Shown one piece after another: positions 34,067 to 41,897 of a stretch of DNA of 41,897 bases (its first letter is position 1; every line of letters starts with the position of its first letter). The stretch is from Planctomycetaceae bacterium. Its GTDB lineage: Bacteria > Planctomycetota > Planctomycetia > Pirellulales > Pirellulaceae. The notes beneath the pieces are model-generated. The model was not told the DNA's origin and ran no database searches. It saw only the letters and a list, made by a program, of their open reading frames with translations. Where the stretch lies: assembly GCA_002717145.1 (NCBI GenBank), contig PBCP01000114.1:1-41897 (forward strand), read 5' to 3'. The position numbers and the translations under genes were made by a program.

Positions 34067-35443
34067 CTAGGGTTGGATGACCACAGGGCCATCTTTACGA
34101 CTGCGATCATACAGTTCCTTCCAGCGACCGCTACCATCATTGGGTAACAGTTTACTGTCGACACCTTTCTCAAAGTATGGCATGTTACCGGGGGATCGTG
34201 CTGGATTCAGCATGAAGTTAACAGTCCCGTTATTGGCAGTATACATCCGACGTCCGTCGGTATAGGTCGTTTCAATCATTCGTGCTGGATCCGGTCGTTC
34301 ACTGGGTTTGTCCACGGCATAGCGGTTGACAATGCTCCAGTCCAGTTCGACCCCAAGTCCCGGTTTGTCAGGAATGGCAGCGAAACCTTCCCGTACGCGA
34401 ATTGGCTCTTTTAGCATGTCGTGAACATAAAGTTGGTGGCAGTTTACGGCAGGCCATGTTGCCGCCGAACAAACCGCTCCAAAGTGTAGGCTAAATGCTG
34501 CGGTTAAGCCAGCGCCCACTAATTGCAGCCAGAATCTCATATCCATCGTTTCGGCCACATGAGCTTGTCGCATCAGACGTGTGGCACCCCCACCAATCAC
34601 AAATCCATCACAGACATTGTGTTTTACAACATCTTTAGGTGACGGAGTTCCGTAGTGTAAGGAAACACCTGCGCGAACGGCTTTGGTAATTGCTGCATTG
34701 CCTTTGATGTCGGCTTGCGGGATAGGGGATTCGTAAATGTCGATTTGAGGGAATTGGTCCATCCATTTAAGAATCGGAATTCCCTGTTCAGCGGTAAGTA
34801 GTGTTTCATTGAAATCCATGTCGATCTTAAAGTCTTCCGGCATGGCATTGGCACAGGTTTCTGTCTGATCCCATAGGTCAAACCATGGGCGTCCCTTTGT
34901 TTTATAAGCCTTGTAGCCAAGACGGAGTGCTTCCTGGCACTCGCTGAGCATGTCTTTTGTCGGCATGTCGATATTCCACCAACTCAGTGGTGTGGTGTCA
35001 TAAACCTGATTGCCAAGTAAGCGATAGGCAGGTACGTCACCGGCTTTACCCACTGCGTCGAATAAAGCCATTTGCAACCCCGCACCCAGATCGTCATTCC
35101 ACATTAAGTCAGCAGCGTTGCTGCCAAGAGCACTTTCCACTGCTTCATCGGATGTCACTCCCCAGCTGTAATACAACAGACCTTCTCCGATTCCGACCAC
35201 TCCGCCGGACAACTCAACACTCACGATTTCGCAGTATCGCCAGTGAGGGATTTCTCGATCCATTGCCCGCTGGGGGGCAGGGCGGAACGGAAGTTTCACA
35301 GTTTGACGCTGGATGTCAACAATCCGTAATTCACTTGGGCGTTTACCAATGCGATTGGCGTAGGTGTACTGGTTATAAACTTCGGGAAGTGCGGTTGCTG
35401 CGAGAGCGGCAAAACCGGATTGCATAAATCGTCGACGTTGCAT
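34067..35443 (-). CDS. Tat-exported enolase-superfamily (mandelate racemase/muconate lactonizing-like) protein
   Basis: This is a 458-residue protein. It opens with MQRRRFMQSGFAALAATALP, a Tat-type signal. The enolase-superfamily barrel follows with the Lys181-x-Lys183 pair in AYKTKG, first metal-ligand strand KIDMDFNE (Asp208/Asp210) and second strand IDIYESP (Glu238). The third ligand in MR/MLE enzymes is usually in an ADE-like motif; the matching strand here reads SLHYG, with His263 instead of an acid. Family members abstract a proton next to a carboxylate, as in sugar-acid dehydratases, but the changed site makes the reaction uncertain. Its neighbours (FAH and Gfo/Idh) fit sugar-acid metabolism. 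Confidence 0.85.
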   Translation of the reverse strand: MQRRRFMQSGFAALAATALPEVYNQYTYANRIGKRPSELRIVDIQRQTVKLPFRPAPQRAMDREIPHWRYCEIVSVELSGGVVGIGEGLLYYSWGVTSDEAVESALGSNAADLMWNDDLGAGLQMALFDAVGKAGDVPAYRLLGNQVYDTTPLSWWNIDMPTKDMLSECQEALRLGYKAYKTKGRPWFDLWDQTETCANAMPEDFKIDMDFNETLLTAEQGIPILKWMDQFPQIDIYESPIPQADIKGNAAITKAVRAGVSLHYGTPSPKDVVKHNVCDGFVIGGGATRLMRQAHVAETMDMRFWLQLVGAGLTAAFSLHFGAVCSAATWPAVNCHQLYVHDMLKEPIRVREGFAAIPDKPGLGVELDWSIVNRYAVDKPSERPDPARMIETTYTDGRRMYTANNGTVNFMLNPARSPGNMPYFEKGVDSKLLPNDGSGRWKELYDRSRKDGPVVIQP

Positions 35444-35512
35444 GATCTAGAACTCGAATTGAAAACGGATAAAAATTTGGAGTGTTTGAAATGAACTGTG
35501 GTTGAGTCTGTT

Positions 35513-36469
35513 TTAGGATTCGTTGATAACAGGTGAACTGAGTGTACCTATGCTGCTAATATGAGCATGCAGTGTATCCCCAGCTTTAATAAACGTGCCT
35601 GTTGTCTTGCCGACACCATCTGGAGTACCGGTGGAGATGAGGTCGCCGGGCTCGAGTGTCACACTTTGTGAAATGAATTCTATCACCGCAGCAACCGGGA
35701 AAACCTGTAAGGCAGTGGTGCTGTCCTGTCGCAACTCTTGGTTGAGTGTTAATTTAAGGTCCAGAGTCTGTGGGTCTGGCACTGTGGTGGGGGTGGCAAT
35801 GCAGGGGCCACAGGGGCAAAAACTGTCATGCCACTTGCCATGCATCCAATCAAAAAATGCATCACGACTTCTTTCCTTGCGAGCTGGAAATGGGTGATAG
35901 GCTCGGTCTGATATGTCGTTAATAACCGTGTAGCCAGCGACATAATTTAGGGCCTCGGATTCCTTGATGTGCTTTCCCTTTTTACCGATCACGATGGCCA
36001 GTTCCAATTCCCAGTCAATTTCGTTGGGGTTGACTTTTGGGATTTGAATTGGTTGCCCGGGATTGGTGAGTGTGGTGGTTGGCGGTTTCATGAAAACATA
36101 GGGAAATGTTTCGGCACGTTCGATCGCCTGCTCTCCACCTTCCTGCACATGCGCGGAATAGTTGCCTGCCAGCAGGAACAGTTTGTTAGGTCGAGCGATC
36201 GGGATCAGCAGTTGTATCGTCTCGCAGCAGGTTTTTAATTCGTCCGGGATTTCAGTCGAATCTAACCAGGATGCGACTCTTTCAGCATCTGTGGCCAAGC
36301 GACCGGCGGGGGGAAGTAACTCTAGAATACAGGTGACCTGAGTAAGATCTAGGTGTTCATCGTTCGCTAAATTGAAAGCCGCGGCTGCAACCTCTATTTC
36401 GACAACGAAATTATCAAAATAGAAGCCGAGCTTGGTCTCGCCCGCCTGTTCATACCTGCTGATTCTCAC
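35513..36469 (-). CDS. Fumarylacetoacetate hydrolase-family protein
   Basis: This is a 318-residue FAH-family protein, cytoplasmic. Metal ligands are visible as Glu154 and Glu156 in DWELELAIVIG and Asp185 in INDISDR. Other family stretches are FLLAGNYSAH and PGDLISTGTPDGVG. The family cleaves or hydrates 2-oxo acids and related beta-dicarbonyl compounds; many members finish sugar-acid or aromatic catabolism. It sits 69 bases upstream of the enolase-superfamily gene and 28 bases after the Gfo/Idh gene, all on the minus strand, which supports a shared pathway. Confidence 0.93.
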   Translation of the reverse strand: MRISRYEQAGETKLGFYFDNFVVEIEVAAAAFNLANDEHLDLTQVTCILELLPPAGRLATDAERVASWLDSTEIPDELKTCCETIQLLIPIARPNKLFLLAGNYSAHVQEGGEQAIERAETFPYVFMKPPTTTLTNPGQPIQIPKVNPNEIDWELELAIVIGKKGKHIKESEALNYVAGYTVINDISDRAYHPFPARKERSRDAFFDWMHGKWHDSFCPCGPCIATPTTVPDPQTLDLKLTLNQELRQDSTTALQVFPVAAVIEFISQSVTLEPGDLISTGTPDGVGKTTGTFIKAGDTLHAHISSIGTLSSPVINES

Positions 36470-36497
36470 TTGCTACTCTCCATGATATTCGCTGGGG

Positions 36498-37559
36498 TTA
36501 TAAATCGATCCGACGTCCTTCTGCCGACGCCAGTAATATGGTGTCCACTATTCTAACGGTGGCCAGCATCGATGCAGTCGTGTTTCGACATGCTTCGACT
36601 TCTCCTCGCATCATGGCCAGCCAGTCCTTTAGTAAGGCAACTCCAGGTCCTCTTCCGTAGCCCGGTGTCGAATCGACAGGTGAATCGTAGACTTCTTCCA
36701 TGGCATACCATTGCGGCTGAGGTCCGTGGATTTCCAGGGAACCACTTGTCTCCGGTTTGGTCGGGTCCCAATGGACCCAACGTTTACTTCCCCGAATGGT
36801 CCAGCGAACTTCTCCAGACCAGCGAGGAATCCAGTAGCCGCCAATCAGAGTAGCGATGGCACCTGAGTCTAGGTCGAGTATGGCCGTGCCTCCATCTTCG
36901 ACCTCCACTTCAGAATCTGTGAAATTGCCTACCCGACTGGTGACTGAGGTTATGTCCTGGCCTGAGATGTACTGAAGCAGATCAATATGGTGGCATGCCA
37001 GCCAACTGAAAAAACCTGCGTAGCTTTCATTGGCATCAAAAAGATAATGAGCCGGGCCCCGTCGATTTACATCACTGGTCGCGTAGACTGCTTCCACACT
37101 TATCAATCTGCCGAATCGGTCTTCCGCAATCATGCGTTTCAAGCGATTAGCACAATCGTCGTAACGCCACATGTATCCAGTTTGAAATGCCACACCTGCT
37201 GCGTCGACAGCTTTTTTAATTCGTAAAGCATCCTCAGTTCTTCCAGCCACAGGTTTCTCGGCCAAAATGTGTTTGCCGGAGACTGCTAATTCCTCAATGA
37301 CTGCGGCCGAGTGCCGATTGCTCACAGCCACGATAGCAGCGTCAAACTGCTCGTGAGCAATCAATTCGCTGACAGATTCATAGCGAGGTAAGTCGGAATA
37401 CTTTTCCTCAAGGCTTGCAATACTGCCATCAAAATGCGGGACCAGGGCGGAAAGCTGAGCCTCACTTTGTATATTTGCGAGTAGGTCCCGCCAGCCCGCT
37501 CCGTGAGGGTTGTCGACACCGATAAACGCGATCTTAAATGGAGAAGTCATGCTGGACAT
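36498..37559 (-). CDS. Gfo/Idh/MocA-family oxidoreductase
   Basis: This is a 353-residue NAD(P)-dependent sugar or cyclitol dehydrogenase-like protein. The N-terminal Rossmann strand is FKIAFIGVDNPHG, with the usual GxGxxG changed. The catalytic-site motif EKPVAG (residues 101-106) and the CHHIDLLQY helix with the candidate catalytic His are present. It lacks a signal peptide, unlike many planctomycete relatives. Substrates in this family are glucose-type sugars, inositol or their derivatives; none can be assigned. The degenerate nucleotide loop may mean a different cofactor mode. It is 18 bases downstream of the beta-propeller gene. Confidence 0.92.
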   Translation of the reverse strand: MSSMTSPFKIAFIGVDNPHGAGWRDLLANIQSEAQLSALVPHFDGSIASLEEKYSDLPRYESVSELIAHEQFDAAIVAVSNRHSAAVIEELAVSGKHILAEKPVAGRTEDALRIKKAVDAAGVAFQTGYMWRYDDCANRLKRMIAEDRFGRLISVEAVYATSDVNRRGPAHYLFDANESYAGFFSWLACHHIDLLQYISGQDITSVTSRVGNFTDSEVEVEDGGTAILDLDSGAIATLIGGYWIPRWSGEVRWTIRGSKRWVHWDPTKPETSGSLEIHGPQPQWYAMEEVYDSPVDSTPGYGRGPGVALLKDWLAMMRGEVEACRNTTASMLATVRIVDTILLASAEGRRIDL

Positions 37560-37577
37560 CTCAATCCTGCTATTAGA

Positions 37578-38873
37578 TTATTTGGCGATATCGTAAACCA
37601 TTAGAGTGCCCTGATCACGAAGGTATAGTTTTCTGCCTGCAATAACAGGGTGAGGCCAACTTTGACCGTTTACTTCATCGGTTCGGAATTTGCCTTTGAG
37701 TTTGTATCCCAGGGGGGTGGCTTCAATCAGAGCCAAGTCTCCGCTTTGGTAGCGAAAATACAGATGTCCGTCTGCGTATAGAATCGCGGCACTTCCCGTC
37801 CCGGCCCCACGCTCAGGCCCCCACGCATATTCGCCGGTCATCATGTTAATGCAAACAGGGAATCCCTGATTGTGTCCATGGCCGCAATATATGTAATCGC
37901 CGACAAGCAACATGCCTCCGTGATGATTTTGTAGCTTCTTGGCCTCGAGAAAATACTTCTCTTCGACTTCAAATTTCCCATCTCGCTGGTGGATTTGGAT
38001 CAAAGCTGCGCCAGTACCGTACCCTGTACTGCAGAAGATGTAATCTCCTTTAACAATCGGTGTCGGAATATTGGCAGTGCTGTTGGCAATACGGTTGTAA
38101 ATCCAGAGTAGTTTTCCGGATTCGCCGTCAACTCCGATAACACCCCGGCCGGTTAGCTGGACATATTGTTTACGCTCAGCTATTTCACTGATCACGATAG
38201 ATGAGTACCCGGCTCCGTCCTGTCCGCGGTCTCCTACCTGCGGGGGCATTTCTGCAGACCAAAGAAGTTCACCGGAGTTTTTGTTGAGGGCTACCATTAC
38301 CGCTGAATTGCCACCAGGTGTGCAGACCAGTTTTTCACCATCAATGACAGGGGATTCTGAATATCCCCATCCCGATTCCATACGGCCTTTGAAATCACTC
38401 GGAAAATTACGTTGCCAGGCAATCTCTCCATTGGCCGCCTTGACGCAAACTAGTTGACCGGAGTGAGTGAGTCCGTAGACGAGGTCGCCATCAACAGTTG
38501 GGGTGCAATTGGGGTTGGCTCCAGCCCCCATATCGGCTTCCCAGATGATTTCGCCGGTTTTAGTGCTGAGCGCGATCATCATCGTTGTCCCATCTTTTTT
38601 ACCCATGGTGTAAATTCTGCCGTCAGAGACAGCTACACTAGAGAATCCGCTGCCGAGTCCTTTGACTTTCCAGGCCAGTTGAGGGCCGCCGTCGGCCCAC
38701 TGAGACTGAAGTCCAGTTTCGGCGGACAAGCCGTCACGTGATGGCCCTCGCCAACCTGTCCAGTTACCTTGGGTGGCCTCTTTTTTTGCAGCAGGGGAAG
38801 GTTCGCCGTCAACGGCCAAAAGAGACGTACTTACGAACGCGATAGTCGCTAAACACCAAAGAGAAGGACGCAT
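37578..38873 (-). CDS. Exported PQQ-type beta-propeller protein
   Basis: This is a 431-residue protein. A Sec signal peptide (MRPSLWCLATIAFVSTSLLAVDG) precedes WTGWRGPSRDGLSAETG, the usual start of planctomycete PQQ-like propellers. Blades follow with the Gly...W pattern (TGEIIWEADMG, NGEIAWQRNF, SGELLWSAEMP, SGKLLWIYNRI, TGEYAWGPERG). The cofactor and reaction are unknown. The open frame extends upstream to 39002, but the ATG at 38873 begins the signal peptide and is chosen. It is the first gene of the five-gene run down to 32636. It differs from the membrane-anchored copy at 271, which has three transmembrane helices. Confidence 0.88.
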   Translation of the reverse strand: MRPSLWCLATIAFVSTSLLAVDGEPSPAAKKEATQGNWTGWRGPSRDGLSAETGLQSQWADGGPQLAWKVKGLGSGFSSVAVSDGRIYTMGKKDGTTMMIALSTKTGEIIWEADMGAGANPNCTPTVDGDLVYGLTHSGQLVCVKAANGEIAWQRNFPSDFKGRMESGWGYSESPVIDGEKLVCTPGGNSAVMVALNKNSGELLWSAEMPPQVGDRGQDGAGYSSIVISEIAERKQYVQLTGRGVIGVDGESGKLLWIYNRIANSTANIPTPIVKGDYIFCSTGYGTGAALIQIHQRDGKFEVEEKYFLEAKKLQNHHGGMLLVGDYIYCGHGHNQGFPVCINMMTGEYAWGPERGAGTGSAAILYADGHLYFRYQSGDLALIEATPLGYKLKGKFRTDEVNGQSWPHPVIAGRKLYLRDQGTLMVYDIAK

Positions 38874-38965
38874 GATCGAGAGCTCACTAAGAGATGAAGA
38901 TGTATAAATGAACCATTCATTATAATGGATTGAGTTAAGACATTCGAATTTGGACTCTTCTAATG

Positions 38966-39175
38966 TTAGCAAACCCCAGGGTCGCAACCCGTGCCACCAC
39001 ACATCGTATCCGGGTTCATGAGTCGTAGCAGTTCGTCATCAGGGACTAACTCATGCTGTATGTCACTGGCAAGGATTCCCTGTTCGATAAGATAGGCTAC
39101 AATGTTTTCGCGTTCGGTAGGGCTCATCGTTTTTGGTGGGGAATGGGGCTTGTCGTGATTCGTCGCATGACACAC
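38966..39175 (-). CDS. Possible small protein with a Cys-rich C-terminus
   Basis: This open frame of up to 69 residues ends in MCGGTGCDPGVC. An ATG at 39127 would give a 53-residue product (MSPTERENIVAYLIEQGI...) with an amphipathic helix and a short Asp/Glu-rich linker. The three C-terminal cysteines could bind a metal or form a disulfide. The longer form would begin with GTG at 39175. No clear ribosome-binding site is seen for either start. It lies between the divergent propeller and pabB genes. It is not recognised, and it may not be expressed. Confidence 0.4.
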   Translation of the reverse strand: MCHATNHDKPHSPPKTMSPTERENIVAYLIEQGILASDIQHELVPDDELLRLMNPDTMCGGTGCDPGVC

Positions 39176-39244
39176 CGTGTTTGCACTTAATTAAATATAG
39201 CAGGCATCCTATAGTGAAGGGCAGACACCTCTAGACTCTAACTT

Positions 39245-40666
39245 GTGATTCACGACTCAGATTACATGGCGATTGTTCAGGAATTGACTCCGATGCCCGA
39301 TGCCGAGGCCGTTTTTTTACGGATGGCGTCCTTACCTCATTGCCTGTTTCTTGATAGCGCCATGCGTCTGGAGAACCTCGGGCGGTATTCTTTTGTTTGT
39401 GCTGACCCGTTTCGGTATTTTGAAACCAAGCCTCGTACCCAGCATGAACTAAACGAACTGGAATCGCAGTGGAAAGAGTTGGCCGAAGATGTGAACGTGG
39501 AAACACTCGCTGGCTTACCGCCGTTTCAAGGAGGAGTAGCCGGCTTGTTTTCTTACGATCTGGGAGCCAGCCTGGAGTCGATTCCGGAGCCTCGTTGTGA
39601 CGAATTTGAAGTGCCTTCGATGGCAGTTGGATTTTACGATGTGGTCGTGGCCTTTGATCATCACCAGCAGCGGGCCTGGCTGATCTCACAGGGGTTGCCG
39701 GAAAAAGAGCCAGTTGCCCGAGCAAATCGCGCACTTGAGCGGGTGGCGTTTTTTCAGCAATTATTGTCAGGTTCCGTTCCACCACGTACTCCCAAACCTG
39801 CCTCGAGTACAATTGCCAAAGAGGAGCTCGCTGAACAGTTTGAAATTCGGGGGAATTTAACGAGTAACTTCTCGAAAGAACATTACCTGAATGCTGTCCA
39901 AAAGTGCATCGATTATATATACGCCGGAGACATTTTTCAGGTGAATTTAAGCCAACGGCTGCTTCATCCGGCAACGACGGATTCAATTGATTTGTATATG
40001 CGGCTGCGTCATCGTAATCCCGCTACCTTTGCGGGGTATTTTGCTACGGATGAATTTGAAATTGTGAGTGCCTCCCCGGAACGGTTTCTTCAAGTCCGAG
40101 ATTCTGTTGTCGAAGCCAGGCCGATCAAGGGGACTCGCGCACGTAGCCTGGTGCCTGAAGCGGATTTGTACGCTGCTCACGAATTGATGCAAAGTGAAAA
40201 GGATCGTGCAGAGAATGTAATGATCGTAGATTTGCTTCGAAATGATATTTCGCCAGTCTGTGATCCCGATAGTATCTATGTAAGTGACCTATGCCGGTTG
40301 GAGGTGTATCAGTTTGTCCAGCATTTGGTGAGCGTTGTTGAAGGTCGCTTGCATGACGATAAAACACCGTTTGATTTAATTCGTCAGGCTTTCCCCGGAG
40401 GCTCAATTACAGGGGCTCCCAAGGTACGCGCGATGGAGATTATTGCAGAATTGGAGCCTACCGCACGTGGACCGTATTGCGGTAGTTTGGGATATATTGG
40501 TTTTGATGGAACAATGGATCTGAGTATCCTCATTCGCACGATTACCGCCGGGAAGGGGTGGTGGCAGTTTCCGGTTGGCGGAGGTATTGTCGCTCAATCC
40601 AATCCGGAACGGGAATATGTTGAGACTTGGGAAAAAGCAACCGGTATGTTAAGAGCACTCGGTTAG
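39245..40666 (+). CDS. pabB: Aminodeoxychorismate synthase component I
   Basis: This is a 473-residue chorismate-binding enzyme. It converts chorismate with ammonia to 4-amino-4-deoxychorismate, the first step to p-aminobenzoate. The active-site motif reads PIKGTRAR (Lys295), the PabB form, where anthranilate synthase TrpE has PIAGT. PGGSITGAPKVRAMEII also fits PabB. The start is GTG at 39245; an ATG at 39266 is an alternative, and neither has a strong ribosome-binding site. pabA follows after 39 bases. p-Aminobenzoate feeds folate and, in H4MPT users, the methanopterin pathway. Confidence 0.93.
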   Translation: MIHDSDYMAIVQELTPMPDAEAVFLRMASLPHCLFLDSAMRLENLGRYSFVCADPFRYFETKPRTQHELNELESQWKELAEDVNVETLAGLPPFQGGVAGLFSYDLGASLESIPEPRCDEFEVPSMAVGFYDVVVAFDHHQQRAWLISQGLPEKEPVARANRALERVAFFQQLLSGSVPPRTPKPASSTIAKEELAEQFEIRGNLTSNFSKEHYLNAVQKCIDYIYAGDIFQVNLSQRLLHPATTDSIDLYMRLRHRNPATFAGYFATDEFEIVSASPERFLQVRDSVVEARPIKGTRARSLVPEADLYAAHELMQSEKDRAENVMIVDLLRNDISPVCDPDSIYVSDLCRLEVYQFVQHLVSVVEGRLHDDKTPFDLIRQAFPGGSITGAPKVRAMEIIAELEPTARGPYCGSLGYIGFDGTMDLSILIRTITAGKGWWQFPVGGGIVAQSNPEREYVETWEKATGMLRALG

Positions 40667-40705
40667 CAGATATTCACTTGTTGGATTTGTGGAGTAGTTG
40701 CGATA

Positions 40706-41368
40706 TTGATTTTATTAATCGATAACTATGATAGCTTTGTTCATAATCTCGGCCGGTATTTTCGCCGGCTGGGACAAGAAATTCGTGTCGTTCGGAATGA
40801 CCGGATTACCGTGGACCAAATTCGGAGCCTGGCTCCAAGCGCGATTGTGATTTCACCGGGACCGTGTACTCCAGACTCTGCTGGTGTCAGTTTGGATGTT
40901 GTCCGTGAACTCGGAAGCGAATTTCCAATTTTGGGGGTCTGCTTAGGGCATCAGGCAATTGGGCAGGCTTATGGAGCCCGAGTCGTATTGGCAGAGAAGC
41001 CGGTACATGGTCGCAGTAGTCTCATTAACCATGACGGAAACGGCTTGTTTGAGGGGATGACTGAAGGGTTTGAAGCCTGCCGCTACCATTCGTTAGTAGT
41101 GGAGGCAGAGTCCTTGCCTGAGTGCTTGCAAAAGACCGCCTGGCTTGAAGATGGCACAGTCATGGGAATCCAGCATGAAAAACATGCAGTTGTGGGAATT
41201 CAATTTCACCCGGAATCTGTACTCACGGATAACGGTTTTAGAATTCTTGCAAAGTTCCTGAAAATGGCAGGGATTGATATCCGTGTTGAAATTCCGTCAA
41301 CAGTTGATGAATGTAAGGGTGAAGTGTCAACGCGTTTTGCGACGCCGAATCGCCCAGTCACTTTTTAA
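40706..41368 (+). CDS. pabA: Aminodeoxychorismate/anthranilate synthase glutaminase component
   Basis: This is a 220-residue class I glutamine amidotransferase that supplies ammonia to PabB. The catalytic Cys79 is in GVCLGHQAIG, and the His168/Glu170 pair is in QFHPES. The opening ILLIDNYDSFVHNL and SPGPCTPDSAG are typical. The last 30 residues (VEIPSTVDECKGEVSTRFATPN) extend past the usual end. The start codon is TTG at 40706, with GGAG about 11 bases upstream. In some bacteria the same subunit also serves TrpE; here it is placed with pabB. Confidence 0.93.
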   Translation: MILLIDNYDSFVHNLGRYFRRLGQEIRVVRNDRITVDQIRSLAPSAIVISPGPCTPDSAGVSLDVVRELGSEFPILGVCLGHQAIGQAYGARVVLAEKPVHGRSSLINHDGNGLFEGMTEGFEACRYHSLVVEAESLPECLQKTAWLEDGTVMGIQHEKHAVVGIQFHPESVLTDNGFRILAKFLKMAGIDIRVEIPSTVDECKGEVSTRFATPNRPVTF

Positions 41369-41383
41369 GACTACGAAAAGAAA

Positions 41384-41897
41384 ATGATTCTTGAAGCAAT
41401 TGTGACCACTAGGCATGAAGATGGTAGTGCCAATGTTTCTCCAATGGGACCCGAAGTCTGTGATTCCGGGAATTGGACTGAATTTGTACTAAAGCCCTAC
41501 ACCTCGTCGAATACCTATATGAATTTGAAACGCGAAGGTAAGGGAGTATTACACATAACTGACGATGTATTGTTGCTTGCCAACGCGGCAATTAACGTAT
41601 GGTCTCAGGAGCCTCGATTCTTAACATTGCCGAAAGTAGACGGGTATGTACTCGAAGCAGCCTGTCAGTGGTTCGAGTTCCAAGTGACGTCTCTGGATGA
41701 TTCAGAACAACGCACTCGAATTGAGTGTGAGGTTACTGCGCAGGGAAAACTGAGAGAATTCTTTGGGTTTAACCGAGCCAAGCATGCTGTACTCGAAGCA
41801 GCGATTTTGGCAACGCGGACGAAATTTATCTCTTCCGGAGAAATTCTCCGTCAGATGAAACATTTGAAAGTCATTGTTGCAGCTCATATCGGCAACA
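41384..41897 (+). CDS. DUF447-family protein, 3' end outside window
   Basis: The frame starts at ATG 41384, 15 bases after pabA, and stays open to the edge for 171 codons. The opening MILEAIVTTRHEDGSANVSP resembles the flavin-reductase-like split barrel. Next are FVLKPYTSSNTYMNLKREG and, later, a helical part (EFFGFNRAKHAVLEAAILATR). These match DUF447, a family known from methanogens and H4MPT-using bacteria. Its role is undetermined. The link to pabBA suggests H4MPT biosynthesis. The identification is from memory of family stretches and the C-terminus is missing. Confidence 0.8.
   Translation, partial: MILEAIVTTRHEDGSANVSPMGPEVCDSGNWTEFVLKPYTSSNTYMNLKREGKGVLHITDDVLLLANAAINVWSQEPRFLTLPKVDGYVLEAACQWFEFQVTSLDDSEQRTRIECEVTAQGKLREFFGFNRAKHAVLEAAILATRTKFISSGEILRQMKHLKVIVAAHIGN

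Noticed and set aside
39231..39986. Minus-strand open frame of 251 codons opposite pabB
   Set aside because: It is antisense to the conserved PabB coding sequence; low-complexity Arg/Pro/Ser-rich product.

Overview
The window reads as a chromosomal segment of a planctomycete, probably a marine or freshwater Pirellulales-type organism. The evidence is the gene content. There is a planctomycete cytochrome/DUF1549/DUF1553 protein paired with a DUF1501 protein and a second DUF1501 gene. There are several Tat-exported enzymes, PQQ-type beta-propeller proteins, an octaheme TPR cytochrome, and a set of genes resembling tetrahydromethanopterin (H4MPT)-type C1 metabolism. No phage, IS element, CRISPR array or tRNA was seen. 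Genes are dense, with short gaps and several stop/start overlaps.

Layout. (1) 1-~228: the 3' part of the RNase P RNA gene, followed by a membrane-anchored beta-propeller gene (271-1905). (2) 1914-3807: a lone ribbon-helix-helix protein, an intergenic stretch with a clear terminator, and a Tat-exported sugar-phosphate-isomerase-like protein, all on the minus strand. (3) 4015-11807, plus strand: flavin reductase-like protein, HflX, short-chain dehydrogenase, haloalkane-dehalogenase-like hydrolase, CitG-like protein, PTPS-like protein and MutS. (4) 11809-19266, minus strand: GT39-like membrane glycosyltransferase, membrane-fused spermidine-synthase-like protein, YdeP-type molybdopterin oxidoreductase and aldehyde dehydrogenase. 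(5) 19478-20578: glucose 1-dehydrogenase-like MDR. (6) 20613-29764, minus strand: DUF1501/PSD1 pair, then an operon of octaheme TPR cytochrome, GalU-like uridylyltransferase and a plant-type glucuronokinase homologue. (7) 29990-32586, plus strand: Tat amidase and nitrilase-family hydrolase. (8) 32636-38873, minus strand: five-gene operon of beta-propeller, Gfo/Idh/MocA oxidoreductase, FAH-family protein, Tat enolase-superfamily protein and DUF1501. (9) 39245-end, plus strand: pabB, pabA and a DUF447 gene cut by the window edge.

The most interesting themes are two. First, a possible route from glucuronate to UDP-glucuronate (glucuronokinase plus a GalU-like enzyme that has lost the usual catalytic arginine) sits in one operon with a multiheme cytochrome. 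Second, two separated gene groups (CitG-like + PTPS-like, and pabB-pabA-DUF447) both point to H4MPT-type cofactor biosynthesis, with a formate-dehydrogenase-like protein and an aldehyde dehydrogenase between them. All functional statements are by reading the translated sequences from memory of the families; no database search was run.
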